From: an uncultured Oscillospiraceae bacterium
GTDB taxonomy: Bacteria; Bacillota; Clostridia; Oscillospirales; Acutalibacteraceae
Length of the DNA: 64,000 bases
Assembly: GCA_958366985.1 (NCBI GenBank)
Contig: CATXDC010000007.1
Location: 62,001-126,000, forward strand
Direction of reading: 5' to 3'
Position 1 is the stretch's first letter. Each line of letters opens with the position of its first letter. The notes beneath the pieces are model-generated. The model was not told where the DNA came from, did not search any database, and was given only the letters and a program-made list of their open reading frames with translations. The translations under genes and the position numbers were made by a program. Positions 8,842-18,008 of the stretch are shown here, piece after piece.

Positions 8842-9618
8842 ATGAAAACAGGATACATTCAGTTTGACGTCAAACATAGCAAAGATGAAAATCTTAGACT
8901 GATAGAAAAGCAGTTGTGTGAAAGCCACTGCGACCTTGCAGTGCTTCCAGAACTTTGTACCTGCGGATATCTTTTTGAGAACCGTGAAGCTTTGGAAATA
9001 GTCACAGAAGAGGTTCCCCAAGGTAAAACAGTCGCCGCAATTACCCAAATGTCAAAAAAATACGACTGTACAATAGTTTTTGGAATTGCCGAAAAAGACA
9101 ACGGCAAAATATACAACACGGCAGTTATTGTAAGCAAAGGAAAATATATCGGCAAATACCGCAAAATACATCTTTCAGATTTCGAAAAAACTTTATTCGA
9201 CAGCGGAAATTCAAACTGCATTTTTGAAGCAGATGGAATAAAAATCGGAATACAGATATGTTTTGATTTATGGTTTCCCGAAATCTCAAGAGAGCAAATC
9301 CGACAAGGTGCGGATATATTATGTGTTCTTGCAAACTTCGGAGGAGAAACTACATATTCAATTGCAAAAACACGTGCAACAGAGAATCTCACTCCCCTTA
9401 TTCTCTGCAACAGAATCGGAGAAGAAAACCTCCCTGACATTAACGCATTCTTTTTGGGCAAGAGCTCAATTATCGACGCATCGGGTGAAAGGCTTTCCGT
9501 AGGCAAATCAGGAAATGAAACATCAGATTTCTGCGATATTGAAATCGGAAAAGAAAAATCAAATGTCATATGCAGAAATTTTAATGAAGAAATTGAATTT
9601 CATTATAAATCAAAATGA
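8842..9618 (+). CDS. Carbon-nitrogen hydrolase (nitrilase superfamily) amidase
   Basis: A 258-residue cytosolic hydrolase that cleaves a carbon-nitrogen bond. The Glu-Lys-Cys triad is visible: E37 in LPELCT, K108 in YRKIHL and C140 in QICFDLWFPE. The length and single domain match the omega-amidase/YafV-like branch, which includes deaminated glutathione amidase and N-carbamoyl-putrescine amidase. The substrate is not determined. It stands alone between tRNA-Ala and a hypothetical gene 24 bases downstream, with which it may be co-transcribed. The long reverse frame over the same bases is a shadow. Confidence 0.9.
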   Translation: MKTGYIQFDVKHSKDENLRLIEKQLCESHCDLAVLPELCTCGYLFENREALEIVTEEVPQGKTVAAITQMSKKYDCTIVFGIAEKDNGKIYNTAVIVSKGKYIGKYRKIHLSDFEKTLFDSGNSNCIFEADGIKIGIQICFDLWFPEISREQIRQGADILCVLANFGGETTYSIAKTRATENLTPLILCNRIGEENLPDINAFFLGKSSIIDASGERLSVGKSGNETSDFCDIEIGKEKSNVICRNFNEEIEFHYKSK

Positions 9619-9642
9619 TTTTTAATACAGAGGAAATATTTT

Positions 9643-10224
9643 ATGATTCTTTTTCACGGAAGCAAAACAGGCGGAATTGAAACATTGGAGCCACGTCAGG
9701 CAGACCATGATCGGCCTTACATTTATCTTACAACTATTGATGTTGTTGCAGCATTCTACCTTTGCAATGCAGTTGAGAAGCCTTATTATTGGTTTCCATA
9801 TGGTTTTGAAAACGGCAATATGGATGTTCCGATATATAATGAACTTTATCCTGATGCGCTCAGAGAAGTTTCCGAAGGAGTTCACGGCTATATTTATAAG
9901 GTAAATGTTAAAGAAAATCAGGTAATACCTTTTAAAAATATTCCTTGTGCACGGCTGGGAACTAAGCCCATACATGTATCTGATTGCATGGAAGTACCCG
10001 ATGCATACGCACTTTTTAAGGAATATGAAAAACAGGGAAAACTTAAAATAGGGTATTATGAAGATAAAACTAAAAAAGAACTGCAGTGGTACTATAAATC
10101 TATACTCGAATATCTTAAAGAAAAGGAAATGCACAAAACGCCCCAATGCTCCTACGCTCTCTTTATAAAGAAGAAATTCCCCTTTGTGTGGGAAGAATAT
10201 ATAAAAGAAATCCTTACCGACTGA
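9643..10224 (+). CDS. Hypothetical protein, possible ADP-ribosyltransferase fold
   Basis: A 193-residue protein with no close family that I can name. It opens with LFHGSK (H5), followed by a segment reading RPYIYLTT with Y28 and then AAFY (36-39). This order, His then a Tyr-containing strand then a helix, resembles the H-Y part of diphtheria-toxin-like ADP-ribosyltransferases. A third acidic residue could be E78 or a nearby one, but I cannot fix it. No signal peptide or membrane segment is present. The fold assignment is an inference from a short motif. It follows the amidase gene closely and ends at a bidirectional terminator. Confidence 0.75.
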   Translation: MILFHGSKTGGIETLEPRQADHDRPYIYLTTIDVVAAFYLCNAVEKPYYWFPYGFENGNMDVPIYNELYPDALREVSEGVHGYIYKVNVKENQVIPFKNIPCARLGTKPIHVSDCMEVPDAYALFKEYEKQGKLKIGYYEDKTKKELQWYYKSILEYLKEKEMHKTPQCSYALFIKKKFPFVWEEYIKEILTD

Positions 10225-10228
10225 CTAA

Positions 10229-10275
10229 AAACCGCCCCTGTGTCCATTTGGACTTGCAGGAGCGGTTATTTTTTT
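10229..10275. terminator. Bidirectional terminator
   Basis: AACCGC at about 10230-10235 pairs with GCGGTT (10262-10267), with inner CCTG/CAGG and GTCCA/TGGAC pairs, between A and T tracts. It lies between the ART-like gene and corA. Confidence 0.82.
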
Positions 10276-10280
10276 GACTT

Positions 10281-11126
10281 TTAAAGCCATTTTCTGTGTT
10301 TGTAATAAGCAACAAGAACCGCTATAATGGCGGCGCTTACGCCTATAAAGATAAAATATCCGTACTTCCAGTGAAGTTCAGGCATATTTACGAAATTCAT
10401 GCCGTACCAGCCTACAAGCAGTGTAAGGGGCAGGAAAATTGCTGTAATAACGGTAAACACTTTCATCAAATCATTCTGCTGGATGGAAAGCTGCGACTGA
10501 TAGGTTTCCTGCATATGGCTGACAATTTCCTGAAGACTGTAAACCTTATTTAAATATCTGTCAGTCCTTGCACCCAAAACTGTAAACCGCTTCACCGTTG
10601 ACGGCTCAAAAATATCGTTGTCACTCAGCGCCATTTCGTCAAAAACTGCGTCTATCTGCTCATAATAACGCTTGAGCTTCAAAAGCTTCTGACGCTTTGC
10701 AAGTATTTCATCCATGGCGAAATCAAGCTTGCCTGACAAAAACTGCGTTATGGTATTGTTCATCTCTATTTCAAAGGAATCAAGATAATCCATGTCTCCC
10801 GAAAAAAGCTTCACAAAAAAGCGGCACAAAAGCTGCTGATTATTCAGAGCCTTTTCCTTTTGCAGATTTTCCACAAGCCGTGCACAGCTCTCTCTTGCAC
10901 TCTCCTCTTTACAGAAAAAGAAAAGATCGTGTTCATCAATATATATAATAATTTTTGAAGCTATTCCGTCTTCGCTTTTAATATCGTACCAGTCAAAGGC
11001 AAGAAGATTGAAATCATCAAAGCTTTCAAAGCTTTCAATCTGACTTTCTCCTATATAGTTAAAAGCTTTCGGCTCCATAAGAGGCGCCACTTCCGACATA
11101 TTACTGAATAAAACCACCTTCAGCAC
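10281..11126 (-). CDS. CorA-family divalent cation transporter
   Basis: A pentameric inner-membrane channel for magnesium or related ions. The long N-terminal half is soluble with an extended helix (residues about 150-220). Two membrane helices lie at the C-terminus, and the signature YGMNF sits at the end of the first. The short charged tail KHRKWL follows the second. At 281 residues it is slightly shorter than E. coli CorA (316). The start is GTG, supported by GGAGGGG 6 bases upstream. It is a single gene facing the ART-like gene. Confidence 0.92.
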   Translation of the reverse strand: MLKVVLFSNMSEVAPLMEPKAFNYIGESQIESFESFDDFNLLAFDWYDIKSEDGIASKIIIYIDEHDLFFFCKEESARESCARLVENLQKEKALNNQQLLCRFFVKLFSGDMDYLDSFEIEMNNTITQFLSGKLDFAMDEILAKRQKLLKLKRYYEQIDAVFDEMALSDNDIFEPSTVKRFTVLGARTDRYLNKVYSLQEIVSHMQETYQSQLSIQQNDLMKVFTVITAIFLPLTLLVGWYGMNFVNMPELHWKYGYFIFIGVSAAIIAVLVAYYKHRKWL

Positions 11127-11239
11127 AGTTTTCCCCTCCCTGATACTACGGATAAATTTTTCTTAATTTAATTATATTATTGCCTTTTTTACCTGTCAAC
11201 TTATACTCTTTTCTCTCAGATTATACCCCACAAAACAAG

Positions 11240-11270
11240 AAAACCGCACCATAAAAAGTGCGGTTTTTCT
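11240..11270. terminator. Terminator of the hisS-aspS operon
   Basis: AAAACCGCAC (11240-11249) pairs with GTGCGGTTTT (11258-11267), flanked by A- and T-rich tails. It lies just after the aspS stop codon on the minus strand. Confidence 0.85.
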
Positions 11271-11278
11271 TTTATATA

Positions 11279-13060
11279 TTATTCCTCTGTATTTGTTACG
11301 GCGATTCCAAGCTCTTCAAGCTGCTCGGTATCTACCGAAGAGGGACATTCCGTCATAGGCTCGCTGGCATTCTGAACCTTGGGGAATGCTACAACATCAC
11401 GGAGAGTTTCGCACTGGAGCATCTGCATGACAAGTCTGTCAAGACCTATGCCGAAGCCGCCGTGAGGTGGTGCTCCGTATTTGAATGCTTCAAGAAGGAA
11501 GCCGAACTTCTTGTGAGCCTCTTCCTTTGAAAGGCCAAGCAGGTCGAAAATTCTCTGCTGTAAATCGGGGTTTGTAATTCTGATTGAACCGCTTGAAAGC
11601 TCGATTCCGTTAAGAACAAGGTCATATGCCTTTGCACGAACCTTCGCTTTATCGGTTTCAAGATAGTCAAGGCACTCATCCATAGGAGCGGTGAAGGGAT
11701 GATGCATTGCAACAAACTGCTGTAAATCCTCGTCCCAGTCGAAGAACGGGAACTCTGTAATCCAGAGAAGATTATATCCCTTTCTCTCGATTTCAAGTCT
11801 GTTGGCAACTTCAAGACGAAGTGCGCCGAGAACGGAAAGCACAAGGCTCTTTTTGGAGTCCGCTACAATAAGGATAACGTCCCCTGTTTCAGCGCCGGTT
11901 TTCTCCATAATCTTTGCCATTTCGTCCTCAGTCATGAACTTTGCAAAGGATGATGTCATGCCGTCGGGAGTGAGTCTTGCCCATGCAAGTCCCTTTGCGC
12001 CGATACCTCTTACATACTCGGTGAGCTTATCTATCTCTTTTCTTGTAAGCTTTGCAACGCCGTTCTTTGCATTGATTGCTCCTACGCTGCCGCCTGCTTC
12101 AACCGCTCCCTTGAATACGCCGAAACCGCAGTTTGCAGCAATATCTGTAAGGTCGCAAAGTTCCATGGCAAAACGTGTATCAGGTTTATCGGAACCGTAA
12201 CGCTCCATTGCCTCTTTATATGTGAGTCTCGGAAGAGGAAGCTGAATATCAACATCGAGAGCCTCTTTGAAAACTCTCTTCATGAATCCCTCACCTACTG
12301 CAAGGACATCTTCCATATCTACAAAGGACATTTCAAGGTCGATCTGTGTAAACTCAGGCTGACGATCTGCACGAAGGTCCTCATCACGGAAGCATCTTGC
12401 AATCTGCATATATCTGTCGAATCCTGCAACCATTGAAAGCTGCTTATAAAGCTGAGGTGACTGGGGAAGAGCGTAGAACGTGCCCTTATGAATACGGCTG
12501 GGTACGAGGAAGTCTCTTGCTCCCTCGGGAGTTGACTTAATGAGCATGGGAGTTTCTATCTCAATAAATCCGTTCTCATCAAAGTAATCTCTTGCGATTT
12601 TTGTAATCTTATGGCGCATGAGAATATTTTTCTGAAGGTCGGGACGGCGTAAATCAAGATAACGATACTTAAGTCTTGTAAGCTCGGAAGTCTGACAGTT
12701 TTCCACAATTTCAAAGGGAGGAGTTTCACTCTTTGCAAGGATTCTAAGCTCTGTAACCTCGATTTCAATTTCACCTGTGGGAATTTCAAGGTTCTTTGAG
12801 CTTCTCTCTCTTACAACACCCTTTGCGCCGAGAACAAATTCGCTTCTGGCTGAAAAAGCCTTATCGAAAACAGCTCTGTCGGTATTGTCATCAAAAGCAA
12901 GCTGAACAATACCTGTTCTGTCTCTTAAATCAATAAAGATAAGTGCGCCAAGGTCTCTCTGACGCTGAACCCAGCCGAATACTGTTACCTCTCTGCCAAC
13001 ATCCTTTGCGGTGAGAGTACCGCAGTAGTCGGTTCTTTTAAGTCCTGTTATAAATTCCAT
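11279..13060 (-). CDS. aspS: Aspartyl-tRNA synthetase
   Basis: Charges tRNA-Asp; class II synthetase of 593 residues, the full bacterial form with an N-terminal OB fold (about 1-110) and a GAD insertion between motifs 2 and 3. Motif 2 is visible as FRDEDLRADRQPEF and motif 3 as GFGIGLDRLVM. The ATG overlaps the hisS stop by one base (TAATG), with GGAGG upstream inside hisS, so translation is probably coupled. Expression is governed by the T-box leader of the operon. Whether it is discriminating or acts on tRNA-Asn as well cannot be told. Confidence 0.97.
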   Translation of the reverse strand: MEFITGLKRTDYCGTLTAKDVGREVTVFGWVQRQRDLGALIFIDLRDRTGIVQLAFDDNTDRAVFDKAFSARSEFVLGAKGVVRERSSKNLEIPTGEIEIEVTELRILAKSETPPFEIVENCQTSELTRLKYRYLDLRRPDLQKNILMRHKITKIARDYFDENGFIEIETPMLIKSTPEGARDFLVPSRIHKGTFYALPQSPQLYKQLSMVAGFDRYMQIARCFRDEDLRADRQPEFTQIDLEMSFVDMEDVLAVGEGFMKRVFKEALDVDIQLPLPRLTYKEAMERYGSDKPDTRFAMELCDLTDIAANCGFGVFKGAVEAGGSVGAINAKNGVAKLTRKEIDKLTEYVRGIGAKGLAWARLTPDGMTSSFAKFMTEDEMAKIMEKTGAETGDVILIVADSKKSLVLSVLGALRLEVANRLEIERKGYNLLWITEFPFFDWDEDLQQFVAMHHPFTAPMDECLDYLETDKAKVRAKAYDLVLNGIELSSGSIRITNPDLQQRIFDLLGLSKEEAHKKFGFLLEAFKYGAPPHGGFGIGLDRLVMQMLQCETLRDVVAFPKVQNASEPMTECPSSVDTEQLEELGIAVTNTEE

Positions 13061-14412
13061 TATTTATTGCCTCCCATGAAAAGAGAATTTAAATCAATGC
13101 CGTCTGCAAACTCGATTCCGTCGCCAAGGCCCTTCACAGCCTGCTGTACGGTTATGCCCATAAAGTCCTCGCCGAAAGTGTCAAGTCTTACGGTGACGCT
13201 CTCGCCTGTATCCATATCTTTAAGAGCTGCTTCGCCGCTTTCAATTTCTCTTGAACCTATTACGACAGTATATCTTGCATTAAGCTTATTTGCATATTTC
13301 ATCTGTGCTTTGATTGAACGGCCTGCTACATCATAAAGTGCTGTGAGTCCGTCGCCTCTTATATCAGAGGCAAGTTTTACTGCAAGGAGCTTTGCCTCTT
13401 CGTCGGCAGCAGCGATGAATATATCACAGCGCTCATCTTCCGGCATAGGTGTCTGCTGTGATTTAAGCAGAAGCATAAGTCTTTCAATACCCATACCGAA
13501 GCCAAGGGACGGGATGTGAGGTCCGCCAAGCTCTTCTACAAGTCCGTCATAGCGTCCGCCGCCGCAGACAGTGCCCTGTGCACCAATGTCCTGTGACACA
13601 AACTCAAAAACGGTTCTTGTATAATAGTCAAGACCTCTTACGATTGTGGGGTCAACCTCATATTCAATATTCATTGCCTCAAGATATTTCTTGACCTTTT
13701 CAAAGTGCTCACGGCAGTCGTCACAGATATAATCTAAAACTACGGGAGCCTTTGAAGCGATTTCAGAGCAAACGGGGCTCTTGCAGTCAAGTATACGCAT
13801 GGGGTTGCGCTCAAGTCTTTCACGGCAGGTTTCGCATAAAGCTTCCTCATTGCTCTTAAAGTAATCCTTTAATGCCTGCTGATATTTAGCTCTGCACTGA
13901 GGACATCCAATTGAGTTTATGAAAAGCTTTAATCCCTTTACTTCAAGGGTATCAAATACATCCTTTGCAAGAGCAATAACCTCTGCATCTGCTTCCGGCT
14001 CAGCTGCGCCTAAACATTCAACGCCAAACTGGTGGAACTCCCTGAGTCTGCCTGCCTGGGGCTTTTCATAGCGATAGCAGGATGTAAGATAGCAAACCTT
14101 TACAGGAAGGGGCTCATTGTGAAGTCCGTGCTCCAAAAAAGCTCTTACTGCACCGGCAGTTCCCTCAGGACGCAGTGTAATTGAGCGGTCGCCCTTATCG
14201 GTAAAGGTGTACATCTCTTTCTGTACAACGTCCGTTGTATCGCCAACGGAACGCTGGAAAAGCTCCGTATGCTCAAATACGGGAGTTCTTATTTCTCTGA
14301 ATCCAAAACGCTTTGCGGCATCCAGCATAACGCTTTCAACATACTGCTGTTTATAACTTTCCGCAGGAAGCAAATCCTGGGTTCCTCTTATTGCTTTTGT
14401 AAGCAGTGCCAT
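13060..14412 (-). CDS. hisS: Histidyl-tRNA synthetase
   Basis: Charges tRNA-His; class II synthetase of 450 residues. Motif 2 reads YRYEKPQAGRLREFHQFG, the histidine-specific loop GLDYYTRTVFEF, and GGGRYDGL completes the active site. A C-terminal anticodon-binding domain occupies about residues 330-425. A cysteine-rich segment near 170-215 (CPQC, CETC, CKSPVC) may bind metal. It is the first gene of the operon, 262 bases after mgsA ends, behind a T-box leader that ends in a terminator hairpin. Confidence 0.97.
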   Translation of the reverse strand: MALLTKAIRGTQDLLPAESYKQQYVESVMLDAAKRFGFREIRTPVFEHTELFQRSVGDTTDVVQKEMYTFTDKGDRSITLRPEGTAGAVRAFLEHGLHNEPLPVKVCYLTSCYRYEKPQAGRLREFHQFGVECLGAAEPEADAEVIALAKDVFDTLEVKGLKLFINSIGCPQCRAKYQQALKDYFKSNEEALCETCRERLERNPMRILDCKSPVCSEIASKAPVVLDYICDDCREHFEKVKKYLEAMNIEYEVDPTIVRGLDYYTRTVFEFVSQDIGAQGTVCGGGRYDGLVEELGGPHIPSLGFGMGIERLMLLLKSQQTPMPEDERCDIFIAAADEEAKLLAVKLASDIRGDGLTALYDVAGRSIKAQMKYANKLNARYTVVIGSREIESGEAALKDMDTGESVTVRLDTFGEDFMGITVQQAVKGLGDGIEFADGIDLNSLFMGGNK

Positions 14413-14449
14413 AAAATCATCCCTTTTCTTTAGTAATCAAATAAAAATA

Positions 14450-14668
14450 AAAACAAAACCTCCGTCCCGGCTAAGGGACGAAGGTACATTTCTCCGTGGT
14501 GCCACCCTTTTTGAGCTTTTTATAAAGCTCCACTTTATCCTTTAACGCAGGAAACGTCGCAATGCGATAGACTCCGAGGTGTCTTTCAAAAAACACTCAC
14601 CTTAGGCGCTCACAGCAAAATGCACCATTCTCTGAAAGGTTTTATTTATCTACTCTTCCCCATCAACG
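14450..14668 (-). promoter_or_regulatory. T-box riboswitch leader of hisS-aspS
   Basis: Read on the minus strand the leader holds GATGGGGAAGAGTAG, an AGTA-containing Stem I bulge and GGTGC/GCGCC distal pairing. The specifier region is GAAAGACACC, then the T-box AGGGTGGCACCACGG (14494-14508) and a terminator CCTTCGTCCC/GGGACGGAGG (14459-14484) with a T-rich tail. Uncharged tRNA pairing with the specifier and the T-box bulge should favour the antiterminator and switch on hisS-aspS. The specifier bases GACAC (14579-14583) contain both GAC (Asp) and CAC (His). Confidence 0.93.
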
Positions 14669-14681
14669 TCAGTTATATAAT

Positions 14682-15086
14682 TTATGACTTGGGATTTACT
14701 ATATCACGCCAGTCAAGGTCGCCCCTGTCAAGGCTGTGTATAAGTGCTTCCGCAGTAGCTATATTTGTAGCAACAGGTATATTATGAACGTCACAAAGTC
14801 TTAAAAGGCTTGCTTCGTCAGGCTCTCCCGCCTTGGGATTAAGCGGGTCACGGAAGAAAAGGAGCAAATCTATTTCGTTGCACGCAATTCTTGCAGAAAT
14901 CTGCTGGTCACCGCCCTGTGAACCGCTGAGGAATTTCTGTATTTCAAGTCCGGTTGCTTCGGATACCATCTTACCGGTTGTTCCTGTTGCGCAAAGCTTA
15001 TGTCTGCTCAAAACTCCGCAGTATGCAATACAAAACTGAACCATCAATTCTTTCTTTGCGTCGTGTGCCGTTATAGCAATATTCAT
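14682..15086 (-). CDS. mgsA: Methylglyoxal synthase
   Basis: Converts dihydroxyacetone phosphate to methylglyoxal and phosphate, a bypass of lower glycolysis when phosphate is short. The 134-residue protein shows TGTTG (35-39), the GGDQQ loop with the catalytic D60, DPLNP, and the PVATN motif. It ends 62 bases after minD-like and PBP2 genes in the same direction; mgsA beside the mre/min genes is a familiar clostridial order. It may share the long mreB transcript or have its own promoter. Confidence 0.95.
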   Translation of the reverse strand: MNIAITAHDAKKELMVQFCIAYCGVLSRHKLCATGTTGKMVSEATGLEIQKFLSGSQGGDQQISARIACNEIDLLLFFRDPLNPKAGEPDEASLLRLCDVHNIPVATNIATAEALIHSLDRGDLDWRDIVNPKS

Positions 15087-15145
15087 ACTCTATCCCCTCC
15101 AATTATTGATTTTTTTCACTAATTCAACTAATAATATCATGTTTT

Positions 15146-15883
15146 TCATATTTTTTCAAGTCTTTTAAGTGGCAAATCTTCGCCTTCAAGTCTTTTCATT
15201 ATTCTTTCCACTGCTGCAAACATCTTTGACCTTTTCGGAATTGCCCTGCCGTACATTGAAAGCTGTGATGCATCGGCGCTGAAGGGAACTATTCCCCTGA
15301 GCTGAACTCCGGCTCCGTCTATTACTGCATCTATATCGAGATTTGCTCCGTGCTTTGTCTCCCAGCAGTCAAATTTATTGAGAATAAGATATATTTCGGG
15401 TATTTCCATTTCAAAAAGTCTATCCGCAGCGGCATGACAGCTTCTTATGCTTACCGTCTCCGCCGCTGCAACTAAAAGAGCCATATCAGCATTGGCAGCA
15501 GCCAAGCGGAATCCTCTGCCCGTACCGGCAGGAGCATCAATTAAAATATAATCGAAGCTGTCCTCATAATTTAGCAAAACTTCTCGGAAAGATTCCGGAG
15601 TGAATCTGTCATCCCATGACAGCGGCGCTGCCAAAAGAGAACAGAAAGGCGTAACTTCGGTGACGGCATCCTCACAGCGGCAGGCTCCGCATATTACGTC
15701 GCCCCAGTTATACAGCACTTTCTCCTGAACGCCCAGCATAATATCAAGACTTCCAAGTCCGCTGTCACAGTCCAGTAAAAGCACTTTCTTACCCATACTG
15801 GTCATTACTCCGGCAAGAACTGTGCAAAGGGTGGATTTTCCCGTTCCGCCCTTACCGGAAACAACTGCTATTTTTTTAGCCAT
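15146..15883 (-). CDS. minD: MinD/ParA-family ATPase
   Basis: A 245-residue P-loop ATPase with the deviant Walker A motif SGKGGTGKST at the N-terminus. It also has the DCDSGLGSLDIMLG switch segment and the IDAPAGTGRG switch II. These match MinD, which places the division site with MinC. The C-terminus (MKRLEGEDLPLKRLEKI) is not an obvious amphipathic membrane helix, and neither minC nor minE is beside it, so its role may differ from canonical MinD. It lies 49 bases after the PBP2 gene in the mre cluster. Confidence 0.85.
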   Translation of the reverse strand: MAKKIAVVSGKGGTGKSTLCTVLAGVMTSMGKKVLLLDCDSGLGSLDIMLGVQEKVLYNWGDVICGACRCEDAVTEVTPFCSLLAAPLSWDDRFTPESFREVLLNYEDSFDYILIDAPAGTGRGFRLAAANADMALLVAAAETVSIRSCHAAADRLFEMEIPEIYLILNKFDCWETKHGANLDIDAVIDGAGVQLRGIVPFSADASQLSMYGRAIPKRSKMFAAVERIMKRLEGEDLPLKRLEKI

Positions 15884-15932
15884 TTCTGCACCGCCCCATA
15901 TATTTTATAAATCCAAAAGGTTTATCGCTTTA

Positions 15933-17993
15933 TCAGTATAAAAGCTGACCTACCTGCTGGGGAGCTTCAATACTGGAAGTATCATTAAAATATGCGTCAT
16001 ATATAGCCTTTGCAACTTTAGCAGTATAAGAACTGTTCTTTGCATCCTCAATTGAAACAGCAATTGCAATTTCAGGATCATCATAGGGAGCAAAAGTTAT
16101 AAGGAAACAGTTTGTCTGCTTCTGAAGCTTGCCGTCCTTCTGAGCGTAAACTTCAGCAGTACCTGTTTTACAGGCGATTTTTGGCTCGTAATTGTCAAGA
16201 TATACATGAGTAGCACTGCCTGTATACTCAGAAACAAGGGACATACCCTCTTTTATTATTCCGAGGTTCTGCTCTGAAAATCCTGTTTCAAGGGCAACCT
16301 GAGGCTGCTTATCGAGAATTGTAGAGCTGTAATCATAGCTCTTTACGCTCTTTACAATATGTGGAACATATCTTGTGCCGCCGTTTGCAATGGTGGCGCA
16401 GTATGTTGCAAGCTGAATAGGTGTAACAAGGGTATCGGACTGGCCGATTGAAGCCTGTACGGTATCACCGACCATCCACTGTGCTCCGGCATGGTTCTGG
16501 GCAAATTCTTCGGGATTTGCAACCATACCTGAAACCTCAGGAAGCTCTATTCCTGTTTTCTGTCCGAATCCCATTTTTGAAGCGTAATAATTGATTTTAT
16601 CTATACCCAGCTGATAACCTGTCTCATAGAAGAATACGTTACAGGAATGCTCAAGAGCATGGACAACATTTATATTGCCGTTATTTTCAAGGCAGTAGAA
16701 CTGATTGGGGAAACGCCAATATGAGCCGTTGCAATTGAATGTGGTATCTTTTGTTATAATACCCTCTTCGAGTCCAGCAAGACCGATAAGAGGCTTAAAT
16801 GTTGAACCGGGAGCATAGGCACTGAGCAGTGCTCTGTTCCAAAGGGGTGCACCCGGATCGCTGTTGAGCTTTGCTGCGTTTTCACTGTATGTTGAAATAT
16901 CAAATGTGGGATATGAAGTACAGGCAAGAACCTCACCTGTATGAACATCCAAAACCACGGCAGAACCTGCCGAATTTGAATATCCTTTTGATTTAAGAGA
17001 CTCAACCGCTTCGGCAAGGGCTTTGTTGGCAGCTTCCTGCAATGGTTTTGACAGTGTAAGCACAATTGTGTTTCCCTGTACGGGATCTTTGGTATACTTA
17101 ACGGAAACATTGCCGTCCTTGTCAGTTGTCACGGTCTTTTTTCCGCTTTCGCCACGGAGATATTCCTCCATAACTGCTTCGATTCCGTCCTTACCTACAA
17201 GGTCATTCATTTTGTAGCCTTTTTCTTTCAGCTCGGCATATTCGTCCGCATCAATTGCACCGACTCTGCCTATTACATGAGGGGCAAGGGTTCCGTCAAC
17301 ATATTCTCTGTAAGGAACTACTTCAACGTCTACACCTTTATAGAAAGTACTGTTCTCCTTAACTTTTGAAACAGTTTCTGTTGAAACATCCTCGGCAAAG
17401 GTATAGGGATTGCTTACAGAAAAGAGATTTTTCGCCATGCCGTAACAAACTGAGGCTATATTTCTTGCATCCTCTTGACTGTACTTCTCAAGGGAATACT
17501 TTTCTATAAGTCCGTCAAAGCAGTCCTGAGCTGTAGCATAATCGTTAAGATGAAGCATTTCCTTAGACTTAAGATATTCTATATCGGTTTCGGAATCTTC
17601 TTTGTATGCTATTTTGCCGTCTGAACCGAACACAAGGGGAAGAGTGTCATTCCATTCTTCACCCTGAGCTTTCATAAGATTTATAAGTGAAAGTATAATT
17701 TCATTGCGGCTTTCCTGTTCCTCTGAAGACGGGAAATAAGCTGCGTCAAAAACAAGAGAATTACCCTGACGGTTTACAACAAGGGGACTTCCGTTTCTGT
17801 CAAGGATTTCACCTCTCGCAGCTTCAACCTCTACATCTCTTCTCACAGTGGAATTTGCCGCCTGTGCATATGTTTCATAATCAATAACCTGGACGCCGAT
17901 CATGCGTCCTGCAAATACAAGAAACGAGGAAAGGATTATTCCTACCAAAATATAAAGTCTCAGCTTTAAATTGGCTTTACCTTTAATTTTCAT
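15933..17993 (-). CDS. mrdA: Penicillin-binding protein 2, elongation transpeptidase
   Basis: Cross-links peptidoglycan during cell elongation, with RodA and MreC. One N-terminal membrane anchor (about residues 15-33) is followed by a dimerisation domain with RGEILDRNG, and a transpeptidase domain. Catalytic motifs are S-TFK (S397), SCN (S450) and KTG (K609), counted from the ATG. A TTG 12 bases upstream has no ribosome site; the ATG at 17993 follows GGAGGT and is preferred, starting 15 bases after the end of mreD. Confidence 0.95.
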   Translation of the reverse strand: MKIKGKANLKLRLYILVGIILSSFLVFAGRMIGVQVIDYETYAQAANSTVRRDVEVEAARGEILDRNGSPLVVNRQGNSLVFDAAYFPSSEEQESRNEIILSLINLMKAQGEEWNDTLPLVFGSDGKIAYKEDSETDIEYLKSKEMLHLNDYATAQDCFDGLIEKYSLEKYSQEDARNIASVCYGMAKNLFSVSNPYTFAEDVSTETVSKVKENSTFYKGVDVEVVPYREYVDGTLAPHVIGRVGAIDADEYAELKEKGYKMNDLVGKDGIEAVMEEYLRGESGKKTVTTDKDGNVSVKYTKDPVQGNTIVLTLSKPLQEAANKALAEAVESLKSKGYSNSAGSAVVLDVHTGEVLACTSYPTFDISTYSENAAKLNSDPGAPLWNRALLSAYAPGSTFKPLIGLAGLEEGIITKDTTFNCNGSYWRFPNQFYCLENNGNINVVHALEHSCNVFFYETGYQLGIDKINYYASKMGFGQKTGIELPEVSGMVANPEEFAQNHAGAQWMVGDTVQASIGQSDTLVTPIQLATYCATIANGGTRYVPHIVKSVKSYDYSSTILDKQPQVALETGFSEQNLGIIKEGMSLVSEYTGSATHVYLDNYEPKIACKTGTAEVYAQKDGKLQKQTNCFLITFAPYDDPEIAIAVSIEDAKNSSYTAKVAKAIYDAYFNDTSSIEAPQQVGQLLY

Positions 17994-18008
17994 GGGCACC
18001 TCCAAGTG

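Noticed and set aside
8859..9569. Minus-strand open frame of 236 codons
   Set aside because: The plus strand carries the full Glu-Lys-Cys amidase triad over the same bases.
9622..10146. Minus-strand open frame of 174 codons rich in Phe and Ile
   Set aside because: Hydrophobic composition comes from reading an AT-rich gene backwards; no ribosome site.
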